Source: an uncultured Anaerolineae bacterium
GTDB lineage: Bacteria; Chloroflexota; Anaerolineae; J036; Brachytrichaceae
Assembly (NCBI GenBank): GCA_938034415.1
Contig: CALHLE010000046.1
Span: 1-64,000 of the forward strand
Direction of reading: 5' to 3'
DNA: 64,000 bases
The notes under the pieces were generated by a model that was given only the letters and a program-made list of their open reading frames with translations, did not search any database and had not been told where the DNA came from. A program made the translations under genes and the position numbers. Shown here in pieces: positions 1 through 8,643 of the stretch; within the stretch, counting starts at the first letter, position 1; each line of letters opens with the position of its first letter.

Positions 1-37
1 AAATGCACATATTCGCTTCTCTTCCCCACCAATCAGG

Positions 38-67
38 GTTGCGCCCGCCCCTCGTCAGAAATACACC
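38..67 (+). repeat. 30-base direct repeat, copy 1
   Basis: The stretch from GTTGCGCCCGCCCC to GTCAGAAATACACC recurs at 1919-1948 with a single base difference (T at 52, G at 1933). The two copies bracket the lipoprotein gene at 408-1847. No open reading frame or known element was recognised in it. Confidence 0.8.
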
Positions 68-169
68 CCCTGCGCCCGTTGCACTGCGACGTTTTTAGAA
101 GTCTGTCAAGGACGATTTGATAACTTGAGCAGTGATGTTCCCGGCCTGCGCGGGATGGCAGAGAAAACG

Positions 170-195
170 TCATTCCCGCGAAAGCGGGAATCCAG
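170..195. repeat. REP-like hairpin (ATTCCCGC-GAAA-GCGGGAAT)
   Basis: There is a perfect 8-base-pair stem, ATTCCCGC at 172-179 and GCGGGAAT at 184-191, closed by a GAAA tetraloop. The stem with its flanks resembles a dispersed palindromic element seen in many bacterial genomes, mostly proteobacterial. That likeness is from memory. Only one copy is seen in this window. Confidence 0.6.
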
Positions 196-407
196 TCTGC
201 CCACGCGCGCAGCCCGCGACGCAGCCCATCATTTTGCGGTTGACGAACTACTAGATGGGCATGTGGACGCTTTGTGGACGCTTCAATGCTATCGCTATCG
301 GGTGATAAATAGCGTCCTGGCTGTTCTGCGCGAGTTCGCTGCTCGCAGGGATCGGTCGGGCTATCTACACATAAATCTTGTGTGATTCGTCCGAGGAGGT
401 TTATGCA

Positions 408-1847
408 ATGCGTCTTCTGAGCGTCCCCACGATTGGATTGTTGGTTCTACTGGCCGGATGCGCATCGGTGCAGCGCGAGGTCGTGATCGTCGTGACCGCC
501 ACGCCCGCTGCGGTTGCGGCTGCGCCCGATGCGCCCTCGCCCGCGCCCACATCGGCCGCCGTAGTCACCGAAGCGCCGCCCAAGCCGCCTGCCGCCACGG
601 CAACCGGCGCCCCGGCTGCGACCGGATGCGTGTTAAGCGCCCGGTTTGTGTCGGATGTCAGCATACCCGACAACACGGCCATTGCAGCGGGAGGGGCGTT
701 TGTCAAGACATGGCGGGTGCAGAACGATGGGAATTGCCCCTGGCCGGCCGGTTTGCAAGCGGTGTATGTCTCCGGCGCGTCGCTGAGCGCCAGCGGCGCG
801 CAAGCCGTGCCGCCGATCGCCCCCGGCGCCACGACGGACATCAGCGTCAACATGACGGCGCCGGCTGCGCCCGGCGCCTATCGCACAACCTGGCAGTTGC
901 AAGCGCCGGACGGCGCGCGCTTTGGACGGACGTTCTGGGCGCAGATTGTCGTGCCGGGTGGTGCGAGCAGCACGCAACCGCCGCCCGCTTCCGCTGCGCC
1001 GACTGCGTCCCCCGTCCCGCCCGCTCCTGCCGCGCCGACGGCGACTCCGGTTCCGCCTACTCCTGTCCCGCCGACGGCAACCCCCGTTCCGCCTGCGCCC
1101 GCGGCAGTCAATGCGCCGCTTGTGTTTTACCAGCATCAGGCAACCGCAGAGACGCTGCGAGGCAACCAGACTGTGTTAAGCAACGACGTTCTGAATGGAC
1201 GTTCTGACCTGCTGCTCTTTGTCACCAGCAATTACGGCGATAGCGGGCCGTACCACACCAGGCCGATCGGCGTGTGGTTCGACGGCAGCCGCTGGACGAT
1301 CTTCAATCAGGATCAACGCAACATGACGCCCGACGCCAGGTTTAACGTTGTGGCGTTTGCGCCGGGGTCAAATGCGTTTGTTCACACTGCCGCAGCGGGC
1401 AACATCATCAACAACTACACGGAGCTTGATCATCCGCGCTTGAACGGCAACCCTGACGCGCGCTTGCTGGTCACGGCGAACTGGTTTGGCACATACAACC
1501 CGCACGCCATCGGCGTGTTCTACACTGGCGCGCGCTGGGCTATCTTCAACCAGGATCTGGCGGACATGCCGGCCGGCGCGGCGTTCAATGTGCTGATCGG
1601 AGGAGACGCCGCCTTCCTGAATGAAGTGGTAGCGGGGGATGTGCCCGACAACTGGTTTGCCATCGGCTATGATCGCCGCGAAGCCTTCGTCTTCGTTACG
1701 CAACTGTGGCGAGGCGTCTATAACAACCGGGAAGTGGGGGTTTGGTACAACAGCCGGGCCGGCTGGACGATCTACAACCAGGATCTACAACGGATGCCCA
1801 GCGGCGCGCGTTTCTTTGTGTTGACCTATCGCATGGGCGTGCGCTAG
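408..1847 (+). CDS. Lipoprotein with NBR1-Ig-like domain and three C-terminal WTIFNQD repeats
   Basis: This is an exported, lipid-anchored protein of about 479 residues. The start at 408 is chosen because GAGGAGG lies 8 bases upstream and a signal peptide with lipobox LAGC follows at once. After an Ala/Pro/Thr-rich spacer comes an NBR1-type Ig-like domain (roughly residues 75-185), of the kind common in Chloroflexota surface proteins. A proline-threonine linker follows, then three tandem repeats of about 75 residues, each with a GVWF/GVFY strand and the signature W-T/A-I-F/Y-N-Q-D followed by MP.GA.F.V. These repeats resemble a family of unknown function. A role in surface binding is inference. 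The gene stands alone and is flanked by the 30-base repeats. Confidence 0.8.
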   Translation: MRLLSVPTIGLLVLLAGCASVQREVVIVVTATPAAVAAAPDAPSPAPTSAAVVTEAPPKPPAATATGAPAATGCVLSARFVSDVSIPDNTAIAAGGAFVKTWRVQNDGNCPWPAGLQAVYVSGASLSASGAQAVPPIAPGATTDISVNMTAPAAPGAYRTTWQLQAPDGARFGRTFWAQIVVPGGASSTQPPPASAAPTASPVPPAPAAPTATPVPPTPVPPTATPVPPAPAAVNAPLVFYQHQATAETLRGNQTVLSNDVLNGRSDLLLFVTSNYGDSGPYHTRPIGVWFDGSRWTIFNQDQRNMTPDARFNVVAFAPGSNAFVHTAAAGNIINNYTELDHPRLNGNPDARLLVTANWFGTYNPHAIGVFYTGARWAIFNQDLADMPAGAAFNVLIGGDAAFLNEVVAGDVPDNWFAIGYDRREAFVFVTQLWRGVYNNREVGVWYNSRAGWTIYNQDLQRMPSGARFFVLTYRMGVR

Positions 1848-1881
1848 CGCTTCGGATGACCCTCGCGCGCGAAGCGAGTTG

Positions 1882-1912
1882 GGGTAGGCGCAGGCAATGC
1901 CTGCGCCTACCC
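1882..1912. repeat. Palindromic element after the lipoprotein gene (14-bp stem)
   Basis: The stem GGGTAGGCGCAGGC (1882-1895) pairs perfectly with GCCTGCGCCTACCC (1899-1912) around AAT. It could act as a factor-independent terminator for the gene ending at 1847, but no T-run follows. Related palindromes occur at 37975-38012 and 56990-57016, also just past gene ends, so a repeat family is likely. Confidence 0.65.
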
Positions 1913-1918
1913 TCGTAT

Positions 1919-1948
1919 GTTGCGCCCGCCCCGCGTCAGAAATACACC
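1919..1948 (+). repeat. 30-base direct repeat, copy 2
   Basis: This is the second copy of the repeat at 38-67, 29 of 30 bases identical and in the same orientation. It lies 7 bases beyond the palindrome at 1882-1912. Confidence 0.8.
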
Positions 1949-2018
1949 TAGCATAATGCCTCCCCAACGCCAAATTAACAGAGCCTTAAAGGACGTTGCT
2001 TAGTTTCTCGCCAAAACT

Positions 2019-4169
2019 ATGGGAAAAGCAGTTTTGCATTTCACCGTGCTGTCGCTCGTGGCGGCAGCAGCGCTTTGGCTCACTTCTGCAGGCTTGCAGC
2101 GGGCGAGCGCCATGCCGACCGCCGACCTGGTGGTGTATGGCGATAGCCTGGCGTCGGGGTGGAGCAACTGGTCGTGGGGCGCTTCGGTCAATTTCAGCAA
2201 CAACAACCCCGTCTATAGCGGCAGCGCTTCTATCGCAGCAACTATCACCAGCGGTTGGGGAGCTTTGTCGTTGCAAACTGCAACGCCGGTGCAGTCTTGG
2301 CAGCACTACACACTCACCTTTCGCGTGCATGGTGGCGCGGGATCGCCCAAACAGCTCCGCTTGTTTGTGCGAGAGACTGACACAGGCGCACAAATTGGCC
2401 AGTATGACTTCATAGCGCCAGTGGGCACATGGACGACCATCACGCGCACTTTCGCGGATTTCGGCAATCCTGCGCAGGTGGCGCGCATTGACATCATGGA
2501 TCGCACCGGCTCCGCACAGGGGACCTTCTACGTGGACGAGATCCGCTGGCTGGCTAATCCAGCATCCGGACTGGCCATGACAGTCACCATCCAGGCAAGC
2601 AACGTGCTCACCCCGTTTTTGCCGGACATGCTTGGCAGCAACTTGCCGGCTTGGCTCGGGCCTAGCAAGTTCAGCAATGCAACCTTCCGCGCGCGGACGG
2701 CGGCCTCCGGGCTGAAGTTGTTGCGCTTGCCCGGCGGGAGCTGGAGCAACAGCTATGGCTGGCTCAGCTGCGAGATGGGCAGCAATCAGCCCGGCGTCGA
2801 GCCTTGCGGTGCGGGGTGGGCGTCGTGGGTGTCGAAGCCGACCCACTTCATCAACTTCTTGAAGGCGACCGGCATGCGCGGCATGTGGGTGGTCAACCCA
2901 AACGGCACGTCTAAGGAAGCCGCTGCGCTGGTGGCCTTCATGAACGGCAGCGTCAACGACAACCGCATCATCGGCGTGGACATCCGCGGCACGAACTGGT
3001 ACACCGTGGGGCGCTGGGCGGCGCTGCGCGTGGCCGGCGGCAACCCTGATCCGGTCGGCATCAAGCTGTGGGAGTTCGGCAATGAGGTGTATGCCAGCAA
3101 GTCCGGCACCGCCTCGCCCAGCAGCAGCGGCCTGTGCGTCAGTTGGGCCTGGGAGGAGACCTGGACGTGCGACGGCTATGAGTATGTCAATGGCGTGGGC
3201 AGCGGGCCAAGCCGCCGAGAAGGCTACCTGGAGTTCCGCCAGGCGATGCAGTTTGTGGATCCCTCGATCACGCTGGCGGCGGTGGGGACGGAATACCCCG
3301 GTGCGCCCTCAGACATCGGCGGCGGCACGTATTCCGGCTGGGGCAGCCGCGTGATCTCGGCAGCGGGGACACAGTTAGAGATGTATACCATCCATCCTTA
3401 TTCTTACTTCAACCTTCCTCCGCTGATGTCCCAGGTTTTGGCCAATCCCCAAGCGTATTGGCCTGGCATCATGAACGGCGTGCGCAACGCTTTTAACATC
3501 TACGGCGGAGGGCGACAGGCGCCGGTTGCGGTTACCGAATTTAACCTGGTCGGCGCGTCGAGCCAGGACACAGGCCAATGGATGACGCGCGCGGTCAACG
3601 CGCTCTTCCTCGCCGATTCCCTTGGCCAAGCGACGCAGCAAGGGGTTGTGCTGTTCACCCAGTGGGACCTGGCCAACGGCCGGGACAGCAACGGCACGGA
3701 ATACGGCCTGATGCACGAGGACAACGGCTACTTCCGGGCGCCGCAGTACTACGTGTATCCTCTCTGGTCGCGCTTCGGTACGCACATGGTCGCGGCGACC
3801 TCCACGGCTGACCCAGCGTCCCAGGTCAGCGTGTATGCCGGTCGGGTGAACTCCTCCACCGTCTCATTGCTGGCGGTGAACAAGCTGGCGACGCCGGTCA
3901 CGATAACCATTCAGACGCCGGGATTTGGCCCGCTGATCGGGGGGACGGAGTGGCAGATAGCGGCCAGCAGCTTGAGCGCACAAAATGTGACCTACAACGG
4001 CGTATTGAACCCCGCCGACGACTTGTCAAACGCGCCGCCGACGGCGCTAACCGTGTCTGGGTATTCCACCACGCAAGTGCTGCCGCCCTACTCGGTGACG
4101 CTGTTTCATCTGCAACAGCCGCCGCCGAGCGACCCGCCGAGGGCGTGGGTGCCGATTGTGCGGCGGTAA
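2019..4169 (+). CDS. Secreted GH-A clan glycosidase, alpha-L-arabinofuranosidase-like, with N-terminal carbohydrate-binding module
   Basis: A 716-residue exported protein. A signal peptide (residues 1-31, ending ASA) is followed by a beta-sandwich like CBM4-type modules (about 33-185), a TIM-barrel catalytic domain and a C-terminal beta-sandwich (about 600-700). The catalytic pair typical of clan GH-A is visible: the acid/base in WEFGNEVY (E356) and the nucleophile in VTEFNLV (E507). The order and the LRLPGGSWSNSYGW segment suggest a GH51-like hydrolase acting on arabinose-containing polysaccharides outside the cell. The exact family is not certain. No ribosome site is evident before the ATG. 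It converges with the pantothenate kinase gene. Confidence 0.75.
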   Translation: MGKAVLHFTVLSLVAAAALWLTSAGLQRASAMPTADLVVYGDSLASGWSNWSWGASVNFSNNNPVYSGSASIAATITSGWGALSLQTATPVQSWQHYTLTFRVHGGAGSPKQLRLFVRETDTGAQIGQYDFIAPVGTWTTITRTFADFGNPAQVARIDIMDRTGSAQGTFYVDEIRWLANPASGLAMTVTIQASNVLTPFLPDMLGSNLPAWLGPSKFSNATFRARTAASGLKLLRLPGGSWSNSYGWLSCEMGSNQPGVEPCGAGWASWVSKPTHFINFLKATGMRGMWVVNPNGTSKEAAALVAFMNGSVNDNRIIGVDIRGTNWYTVGRWAALRVAGGNPDPVGIKLWEFGNEVYASKSGTASPSSSGLCVSWAWEETWTCDGYEYVNGVGSGPSRREGYLEFRQAMQFVDPSITLAAVGTEYPGAPSDIGGGTYSGWGSRVISAAGTQLEMYTIHPYSYFNLPPLMSQVLANPQAYWPGIMNGVRNAFNIYGGGRQAPVAVTEFNLVGASSQDTGQWMTRAVNALFLADSLGQATQQGVVLFTQWDLANGRDSNGTEYGLMHEDNGYFRAPQYYVYPLWSRFGTHMVAATSTADPASQVSVYAGRVNSSTVSLLAVNKLATPVTITIQTPGFGPLIGGTEWQIAASSLSAQNVTYNGVLNPADDLSNAPPTALTVSGYSTTQVLPPYSVTLFHLQQPPPSDPPRAWVPIVRR

Positions 4170-4192
4170 TCAGCGGCGGGCGGCTTGTGGCA

Positions 4193-5035
4193 TTACTGTG
4201 TGAGCGCAGCGCCGACCAGCGCACCCATGGCCGTGGCGCAGCCCGGCATCTCCGGGATAGTGAACTTGACGCCGTAGTAGCCGCCGACGGCGTGAAGCAC
4301 CCTGCGCACACATGCCAGGTCCACCAAATGGCCGACGACGATGATGTGATCCAGCCGCTCCGCGCGCGCGGCGTTGATGGCGATCACGGCGATCACCTGG
4401 CCGACCATCACGGCCACGCCGGCGGCCAGGTCTTCGCGATTGACTTTGGCCAGTTCGAGCGTCGCCGCGCGGCCAAAGTTGACCGCGTTCGCGTCGGCCG
4501 GCAGCCGGCCGATCGCTCCGCCGGTCGCCTCGATCAGCGTAATGTCCACTTTGTTGGAGTCGCCGGCCATCGCCAGCGCGTCAATTTCTTGCGCATCGGC
4601 AGTGCCGATTAGCAACTTGCATAGGCCGATCAACGTTCCGCCGCCGACTGCGCTGCCGGTGACGTGCTGTGCGCGGTTGTTGCGGACGGCGACCATGGCC
4701 GTGCCCGATCCGGCGCTGACCACGAGCGCTTCTCGAAGATCTGGCTGTCGGCGCTGCGCGAGGTACAGCCCGCCCAGGCCGATTGCCTCGATCTCGCCCA
4801 CTTTGACGATGGGCACGTCATCAATCACATCCGGCAGTCGGCGATGCTGGCCGCCGGTGACGCAAATCTGCCGGAAGTCGGCGACGTCGCGTCCCAGCGC
4901 GGCGAGGGCGCGCCGCACTTGCGCCACATCCACCGTGCGCTGGCTAGGCAGGGTAGCGGCTTGTAGGGCGTCTGTGTCGTGCGCTGCCAAAACGTCCACG
5001 TGGGTCAATCCGAAGTCAATTGCGGCTCTCGTCAT
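4193..5035 (-). CDS. coaW: Type II pantothenate kinase (Fumble/CoaW family)
   Basis: This enzyme phosphorylates pantothenate with ATP, the first step of coenzyme A synthesis in the cytoplasm. The 280-residue protein has the ASKHA-fold signs of type II kinases: an N-terminal AIDFG phosphate strand, a central SAGSGTAMV loop, the VGGGTLIGLCKLL segment and a C-terminal PGCATAMGALVGA glycine-rich strand. It is the last gene of a minus-strand run, 11 bases after the UDP-GlcNAc 2-epimerase gene, so co-transcription is likely. Confidence 0.8.
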   Translation of the reverse strand: MTRAAIDFGLTHVDVLAAHDTDALQAATLPSQRTVDVAQVRRALAALGRDVADFRQICVTGGQHRRLPDVIDDVPIVKVGEIEAIGLGGLYLAQRRQPDLREALVVSAGSGTAMVAVRNNRAQHVTGSAVGGGTLIGLCKLLIGTADAQEIDALAMAGDSNKVDITLIEATGGAIGRLPADANAVNFGRAATLELAKVNREDLAAGVAVMVGQVIAVIAINAARAERLDHIIVVGHLVDLACVRRVLHAVGGYYGVKFTIPEMPGCATAMGALVGAALTQ

Positions 5036-5046
5036 GGCGATTTGAA

Positions 5047-6183
5047 CTAGGACGCGCGCGCCAGGATCGCTTCGACAATTCGTTCGCTCGCCTGGCCATC
5101 GCCGTACGGGTTTTCGACCGAAGCCATGCGTTGGTAAGCCTCGTAGTCGTCGAGCAGGCGCGATGTCTCAGCAACGATCCGGTCAGGGTGGCTGCCGACC
5201 AAGCGCGCTGCGCCGAGCGCTACGACCTCCGGCCGCTCGGTCACTTCGCGCAATATCAGCACCGGCTTGCGCAGGCTGGGCGCCTCCTCTTGGATGCCGC
5301 CCGAGTCGGTGAGTATGAGATAAGCATGTTGCATCAGCGCAACCATGGTCTCGTAGTCCACTGGCCGGATCAGGGCGATGTTGGGCACGCCGCCCAGCAG
5401 GGCCTGCGCCGGCCCGGCGATGTTCGGGTTGTAGTGAACCGGATAGACGATCTGGATGTCGGGATAGCGCTCGGCGATGGCGCGCAAGGCGCGGCAGATG
5501 TTCGCAAACGGCGCGCCGAAGCTCTCGCGCCGATGGGCGGTGACTAGAATCATCCGCTTATCGAAGAATTGATCGCGCGCGCTCAGGTCACCGATGCGTT
5601 CGATCAACGCGCGCGCGTTGATGCGCCGGGACGTGATGAGCAGCGCATCAACGACTGTGTTGCCGGTGATGATGATCCGTTCAGCGGGGACGCCCTCACG
5701 CAGCAGGTGGTCGCGTGCGGTCGCCGTGGGCGCGAAGTGCAGGTCGGCCAACAAGTCGGCGATGCGCCGATTCGCCTCTTCGGGGAACGGCTGTTGCAGG
5801 TCGCCGCTGCGCAGGCCGGCCTCAATGTGCCCGATGCGAATGCGCCGGTAGAACGCGGCTAAGCTGGCGGCCATCGCCGTCGTAGTGTCGCCTTGCGCCA
5901 GCACCCAATCGGGTTGGGCGGCGCAGAACACCCCATCGAGCGCTGCCAGGATGCGCGCGGCTGAGTCGGCCAGGCTCTGATTAGGCTGCATGAGCTGCAG
6001 ATCGAAGTCCAGGCAAATCCCGAAGGAGCGGAGTGCAGCATCCAACATCTCGCGATGTTGGCCGGTGGAGCATATCCATGTCTGGATGCGGTCCGCGCGC
6101 CGCCGCAGCGCGTGGATCACCGGCGCCAGCTTAATCGCCTCTGGGCGCGTGCCCAGCACGACCATCACTTTCAGGTTCGGCAT
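5047..6183 (-). CDS. wecB: UDP-N-acetylglucosamine 2-epimerase (non-hydrolysing)
   Basis: Interconverts UDP-GlcNAc and UDP-ManNAc to supply ManNAc for cell-surface polysaccharide. The 378-residue protein opens with the GTRPEAIKLAPVI motif and carries GHIEAGLRSGD, the PFPEE-N-R segment, HRRESFG and the C-terminal LTDSGGIQEEAP nucleotide-sugar motif, all typical of the GT-B-fold epimerases. ATG at 6183 is preferred; an in-frame TTG lies 7 codons upstream. It is located between the DsbB-cytochrome fusion and coaW on the same strand. Confidence 0.92.
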   Translation of the reverse strand: MPNLKVMVVLGTRPEAIKLAPVIHALRRRADRIQTWICSTGQHREMLDAALRSFGICLDFDLQLMQPNQSLADSAARILAALDGVFCAAQPDWVLAQGDTTTAMAASLAAFYRRIRIGHIEAGLRSGDLQQPFPEEANRRIADLLADLHFAPTATARDHLLREGVPAERIIITGNTVVDALLITSRRINARALIERIGDLSARDQFFDKRMILVTAHRRESFGAPFANICRALRAIAERYPDIQIVYPVHYNPNIAGPAQALLGGVPNIALIRPVDYETMVALMQHAYLILTDSGGIQEEAPSLRKPVLILREVTERPEVVALGAARLVGSHPDRIVAETSRLLDDYEAYQRMASVENPYGDGQASERIVEAILARAS

Positions 6184-6220
6184 CGGGCAGCGAGTGTTGA
6201 ACAAGCGATGCTGGGGGAAA

Positions 6221-7153
6221 CTAGTTGCCTCTCATCTCGCGCAAGTAGCGCACCAGGGCGACGAGCTGTTCATCCGAGATGCCGATCTGCCCGCCGTTGG
6301 CCGGCATGGCTGCGCCGCTGAAGTTCTCCGGGTCGGCGGCGCTGCGGCCGGCCCGAATGAGCGCGATCACTTCGAGGTCGCTGCGCCGGCGCAGGTACTC
6401 CGCGCGGATGAGCTGCATGCCGGCGCCGGCCGGCCCGTGGCAACCGGCGCATGCTTGCGCATAAAGCGCTGCCGCTGCCTCGCGCGAGTCGCTGCTGAGC
6501 AGCGGCGCCGCAGGCGCGCTAGCGGCGATCGAGGGTGCTGGTTGACGGCTGCGCACCATTGCGCCGCTGAGCGCAAATAGCCCTACGACAGCGACGACGA
6601 TGAGGCCCACCGACGCCGCCGGAGATAGCACGGCTATTGGTCCTTGCGCCAGGTAGTTTTGAGCGACCATCTCGCGCACGCCGAGCGCGATGACGCACGC
6701 CACGATGACGATGACGAACGCCGCCAGCGCCAACATCGGGACCGTGATGAAGCCGAACAAGTTGAGGTAGTCGGCCGCACAGGGCACCCCGATGACGCAC
6801 GACTCAAAGCGTGCGAACGCCGGCACTTTTTGCAGCAGAATGTGATACGCCGAGGCCAACGCGCCGGGAACCGCTAGGCACAGCGCATATTTCGGCAAGT
6901 TGCGGTCGCCCAGCACGAGGCCAGCGGCCAAGATCACCGCCAGAGGATACATGGCGATGCGCTGATACCAGCACCATAAGCAGGGAATCCAACCCAGCAC
7001 TTCGCTCATGTAAAGGCTGCCGCATGTGGCGACCCACGCCGCCGCCAATGCGACGTATAGGGCCGTGCGCGCAAGCGCCTCTTGGGACGACCGCGCTGTC
7101 GTTACTTCTTCAGCTTTGTATGAAGCTAAATTGTTAATCTCCGCAGTTGTCAT
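6221..7153 (-). CDS. DsbB-family thiol oxidase fused to a C-terminal cytochrome c domain
   Basis: A 310-residue membrane protein. The N-terminal part (about 30-160) has four membrane segments and both DsbB/BdbC cysteine pairs, C58-x2-C61 (CLWC) and C119/C125. DsbB re-oxidises DsbA and passes electrons to quinone. A fifth membrane segment (about 180-200) and a Pro/Ala linker lead to a class I cytochrome c domain with haem site CAGCH (235-239) and a likely Met ligand in GAAMPANGG. The extra segment would place the haem outside, next to the disulfide chemistry. A GGAG ribosome site precedes ATG 7153. A DsbA-like protein is encoded at 34224-34973. The fusion and its electron route are inference. 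Confidence 0.85.
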   Translation of the reverse strand: MTTAEINNLASYKAEEVTTARSSQEALARTALYVALAAAWVATCGSLYMSEVLGWIPCLWCWYQRIAMYPLAVILAAGLVLGDRNLPKYALCLAVPGALASAYHILLQKVPAFARFESCVIGVPCAADYLNLFGFITVPMLALAAFVIVIVACVIALGVREMVAQNYLAQGPIAVLSPAASVGLIVVAVVGLFALSGAMVRSRQPAPSIAASAPAAPLLSSDSREAAAALYAQACAGCHGPAGAGMQLIRAEYLRRRSDLEVIALIRAGRSAADPENFSGAAMPANGGQIGISDEQLVALVRYLREMRGN

Positions 7154-7190
7154 TTAGCTCTCCAGAAGCCCGGTGTGGGCTTCAACGTGA

Positions 7191-7682
7191 TTAACTTGCG
7201 CGAGGCGCTAACATTATCTCGCGCTTGTGGCCAAAGCCGCGTGCATTATCAATCAGCCGCAGCCACGTCGGGGTAATCCGCCACAGCCAGGCTTTCTTCA
7301 GCGCCGCCTCAAGATCGGGGAACTGTTGCGCGACGAACGGGAAGCGCTCGAGATATAGCTGCCATGGGTTGGCGGCATCGGCTGCCGGCAGCGGAGCGCA
7401 CCACCCTTGTCCCTGCACCCCGCAGATCGCGCGCCAATCCTGCTCGTCTTTGTGGACGGTGAAAGCGACTGGCCCGCCGTTGCGCAGCGCCCGCCCGTGC
7501 CGCGTGTCCGGTGAGGAGAGGAAGTAGCATGTCAAGTCGGCATCGGCAGCGAACCATAGCCCACATGCGCCTACACCGGCCTCGTCGGCGTAAGCTAAAC
7601 TCAACGCATGATGGCGCGCCAAAAAGCGCCGCAGCGCATCTTTCAGCTCGGCGCAGTCGCCTTGATTGGATGTATGGTTCAT
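7191..7682 (-). CDS. Pyridoxamine 5'-phosphate oxidase-like FMN-binding split-barrel protein
   Basis: A 163-residue protein resembling the YhbP/PNPOx-like group: an N-terminal helix, the LSLAYADEAGVGACGLWFA strand pair, CYFLSSPDTRHGRAL, and AFTVHKDEQDWRAICGVQGQG, the pattern of split-barrel proteins binding FMN or other cofactors. No enzyme activity can be assigned. Its start overlaps the end of ubiX by 4 bases (ATGA), so the two are probably translated in series; this suits a flavin-related role, but that is inference. Confidence 0.65.
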   Translation of the reverse strand: MNHTSNQGDCAELKDALRRFLARHHALSLAYADEAGVGACGLWFAADADLTCYFLSSPDTRHGRALRNGGPVAFTVHKDEQDWRAICGVQGQGWCAPLPAADAANPWQLYLERFPFVAQQFPDLEAALKKAWLWRITPTWLRLIDNARGFGHKREIMLAPRAS

Positions 7683-8275
7683 GGCCGATGTCCCTTGTGG
7701 CCTGCGCCCAGCCCTTCCCAGCGCCTGACCAAGTCGTTCTCGATGCCGAGACGATCCAGCACACGGCCAACGATCTGCGTCACCATGTCATCTACGCTCT
7801 GCAAGCCGGCGTAGAAGGCCGGCACCGGCGGAAAGACCACGCCACCGATTTCGGCGAACTGCGTGAGCGCGCGCAGATGGCCGACGTGCAGCGGCGCCTC
7901 GCGGAAGACCGCGACGACCGGACGGCCTTCCTTCAAACACACGTCCGCGGCCCGGGTGATCAGGTTGTTGGTGATGCCGTAGGCGATTGAAGCAATCGTG
8001 TTGACCGAGCACGGCATGATGACCATGCCATGAGTTTTGAACGAGCCGCTGGCAATGCTGGCGCCGATGTTGCTGATCGGATGCACCACCCGAGCCAGTC
8101 GCTCTACATCCTCTGTGTTCCACTTCGTCTCTGCGTGAATCGTGGCGCGTGCAGCCGGGCTGAGGATGAGATGCGTTTCGATCTCCGTCGCGCGCAGCAC
8201 CTCAAGCAAACGAATGCCCAGGATCGCGCCGGTCGCTCCGCTCATAGCGATGATGAGCCTACACGGCGTCGTCAT
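7679..8275 (-). CDS. ubiX: UbiX-family flavin prenyltransferase
   Basis: Transfers a dimethylallyl group to FMN to make the prenylated flavin used by UbiD-type decarboxylases. The 198-residue flavoprotein has SGATGAILGIRLLE at the N-terminus, the SIASGSFKTHGMVIMPCS segment around the FMN site, NLITRAADVCLKEGRP and a C-terminal REAPLHVGHL motif. No ubiD gene lies in this window. A TATACT hexamer 11 bases before ATG 8275 (minus strand, 8287-8292) could be its -10 box. The gene diverges from lysW. Confidence 0.88.
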   Translation of the reverse strand: MTTPCRLIIAMSGATGAILGIRLLEVLRATEIETHLILSPAARATIHAETKWNTEDVERLARVVHPISNIGASIASGSFKTHGMVIMPCSVNTIASIAYGITNNLITRAADVCLKEGRPVVAVFREAPLHVGHLRALTQFAEIGGVVFPPVPAFYAGLQSVDDMVTQIVGRVLDRLGIENDLVRRWEGLGAGHKGHRP

Positions 8276-8364
8276 AGAATAAGGCGAGTATAGCGAACTC
8301 GCAGCAGGAGAAATACGCTACTCGGTTTCGTGTGGCCATTGCCATAAATGCTCTCCAGCCGCGA

Positions 8365-8394
8365 TTGACACATCGCGCTGCACGTGGATAGAAT
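8365..8394 (+). promoter_or_regulatory. Sigma70-type promoter of lysW, leaderless geometry
   Basis: TTGACA at 8365-8370 and TAGAAT at 8389-8394 are separated by 18 bases. The predicted transcription start falls within a base or two of the lysW ATG (8403), leaving no room for a ribosome binding site. Confidence 0.75.
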
Positions 8395-8402
8395 CGCGCG
8401 CT

Positions 8403-8591
8403 ATGTCTGATTCACTTTCTTTGACAACTGCGGAATGCTCCGAATGCGGCGCGACTATTTCTTTCAAGGGCGCGCCTGTGCTACATGAACTTGTCCGCTG
8501 CCCCGACTGCGGCGCCGAATTGGAAGTCGTCTCCCTCGAACCGCTAGCGCTTGACCTGGCGCCGACCGAGGAGGAAGACTGGGGGGAATAA
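8403..8591 (+). CDS. lysW: LysW amino-group carrier protein for lysine biosynthesis
   Basis: A 62-residue carrier whose C-terminal glutamate is linked to the amino group of alpha-aminoadipate, protecting it while LysZ, LysY and LysJ act. The sequence shows two zinc-ribbon knuckles, C12-x2-C15 and C33-x2-C36, an acidic tail, and the diagnostic C-terminus EDWGE with the acceptor Glu62. It is the first gene of lysWXYZ and has its own strong promoter directly upstream. Confidence 0.95.
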   Translation: MSDSLSLTTAECSECGATISFKGAPVLHELVRCPDCGAELEVVSLEPLALDLAPTEEEDWGE

Positions 8592-8643
8592 CCGGCTGCA
8601 TGGCTGCGCGCATCGCGCTTGCGTTGCGCGCATCGGTGACCTG

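Larger units (their letters stand above)
1..407. other. Non-coding leader region with small repeats
   Basis: No convincing gene is seen here. A possible reading frame at 125-385 has low-complexity, non-conserved-looking content and no ribosome site, so it is not called. The stretch holds one copy of a 30-base direct repeat (38-67), a perfect small hairpin (172-191) and, at its right end, a strong GAGGAGG ribosome site (393-399) for the lipoprotein gene that follows. Confidence 0.6.

Noticed and set aside
125-385. An 86-codon open frame upstream of the first lipoprotein gene
   Set aside because: It runs through the REP-like hairpin, has no ribosome site and no recognisable protein pattern.
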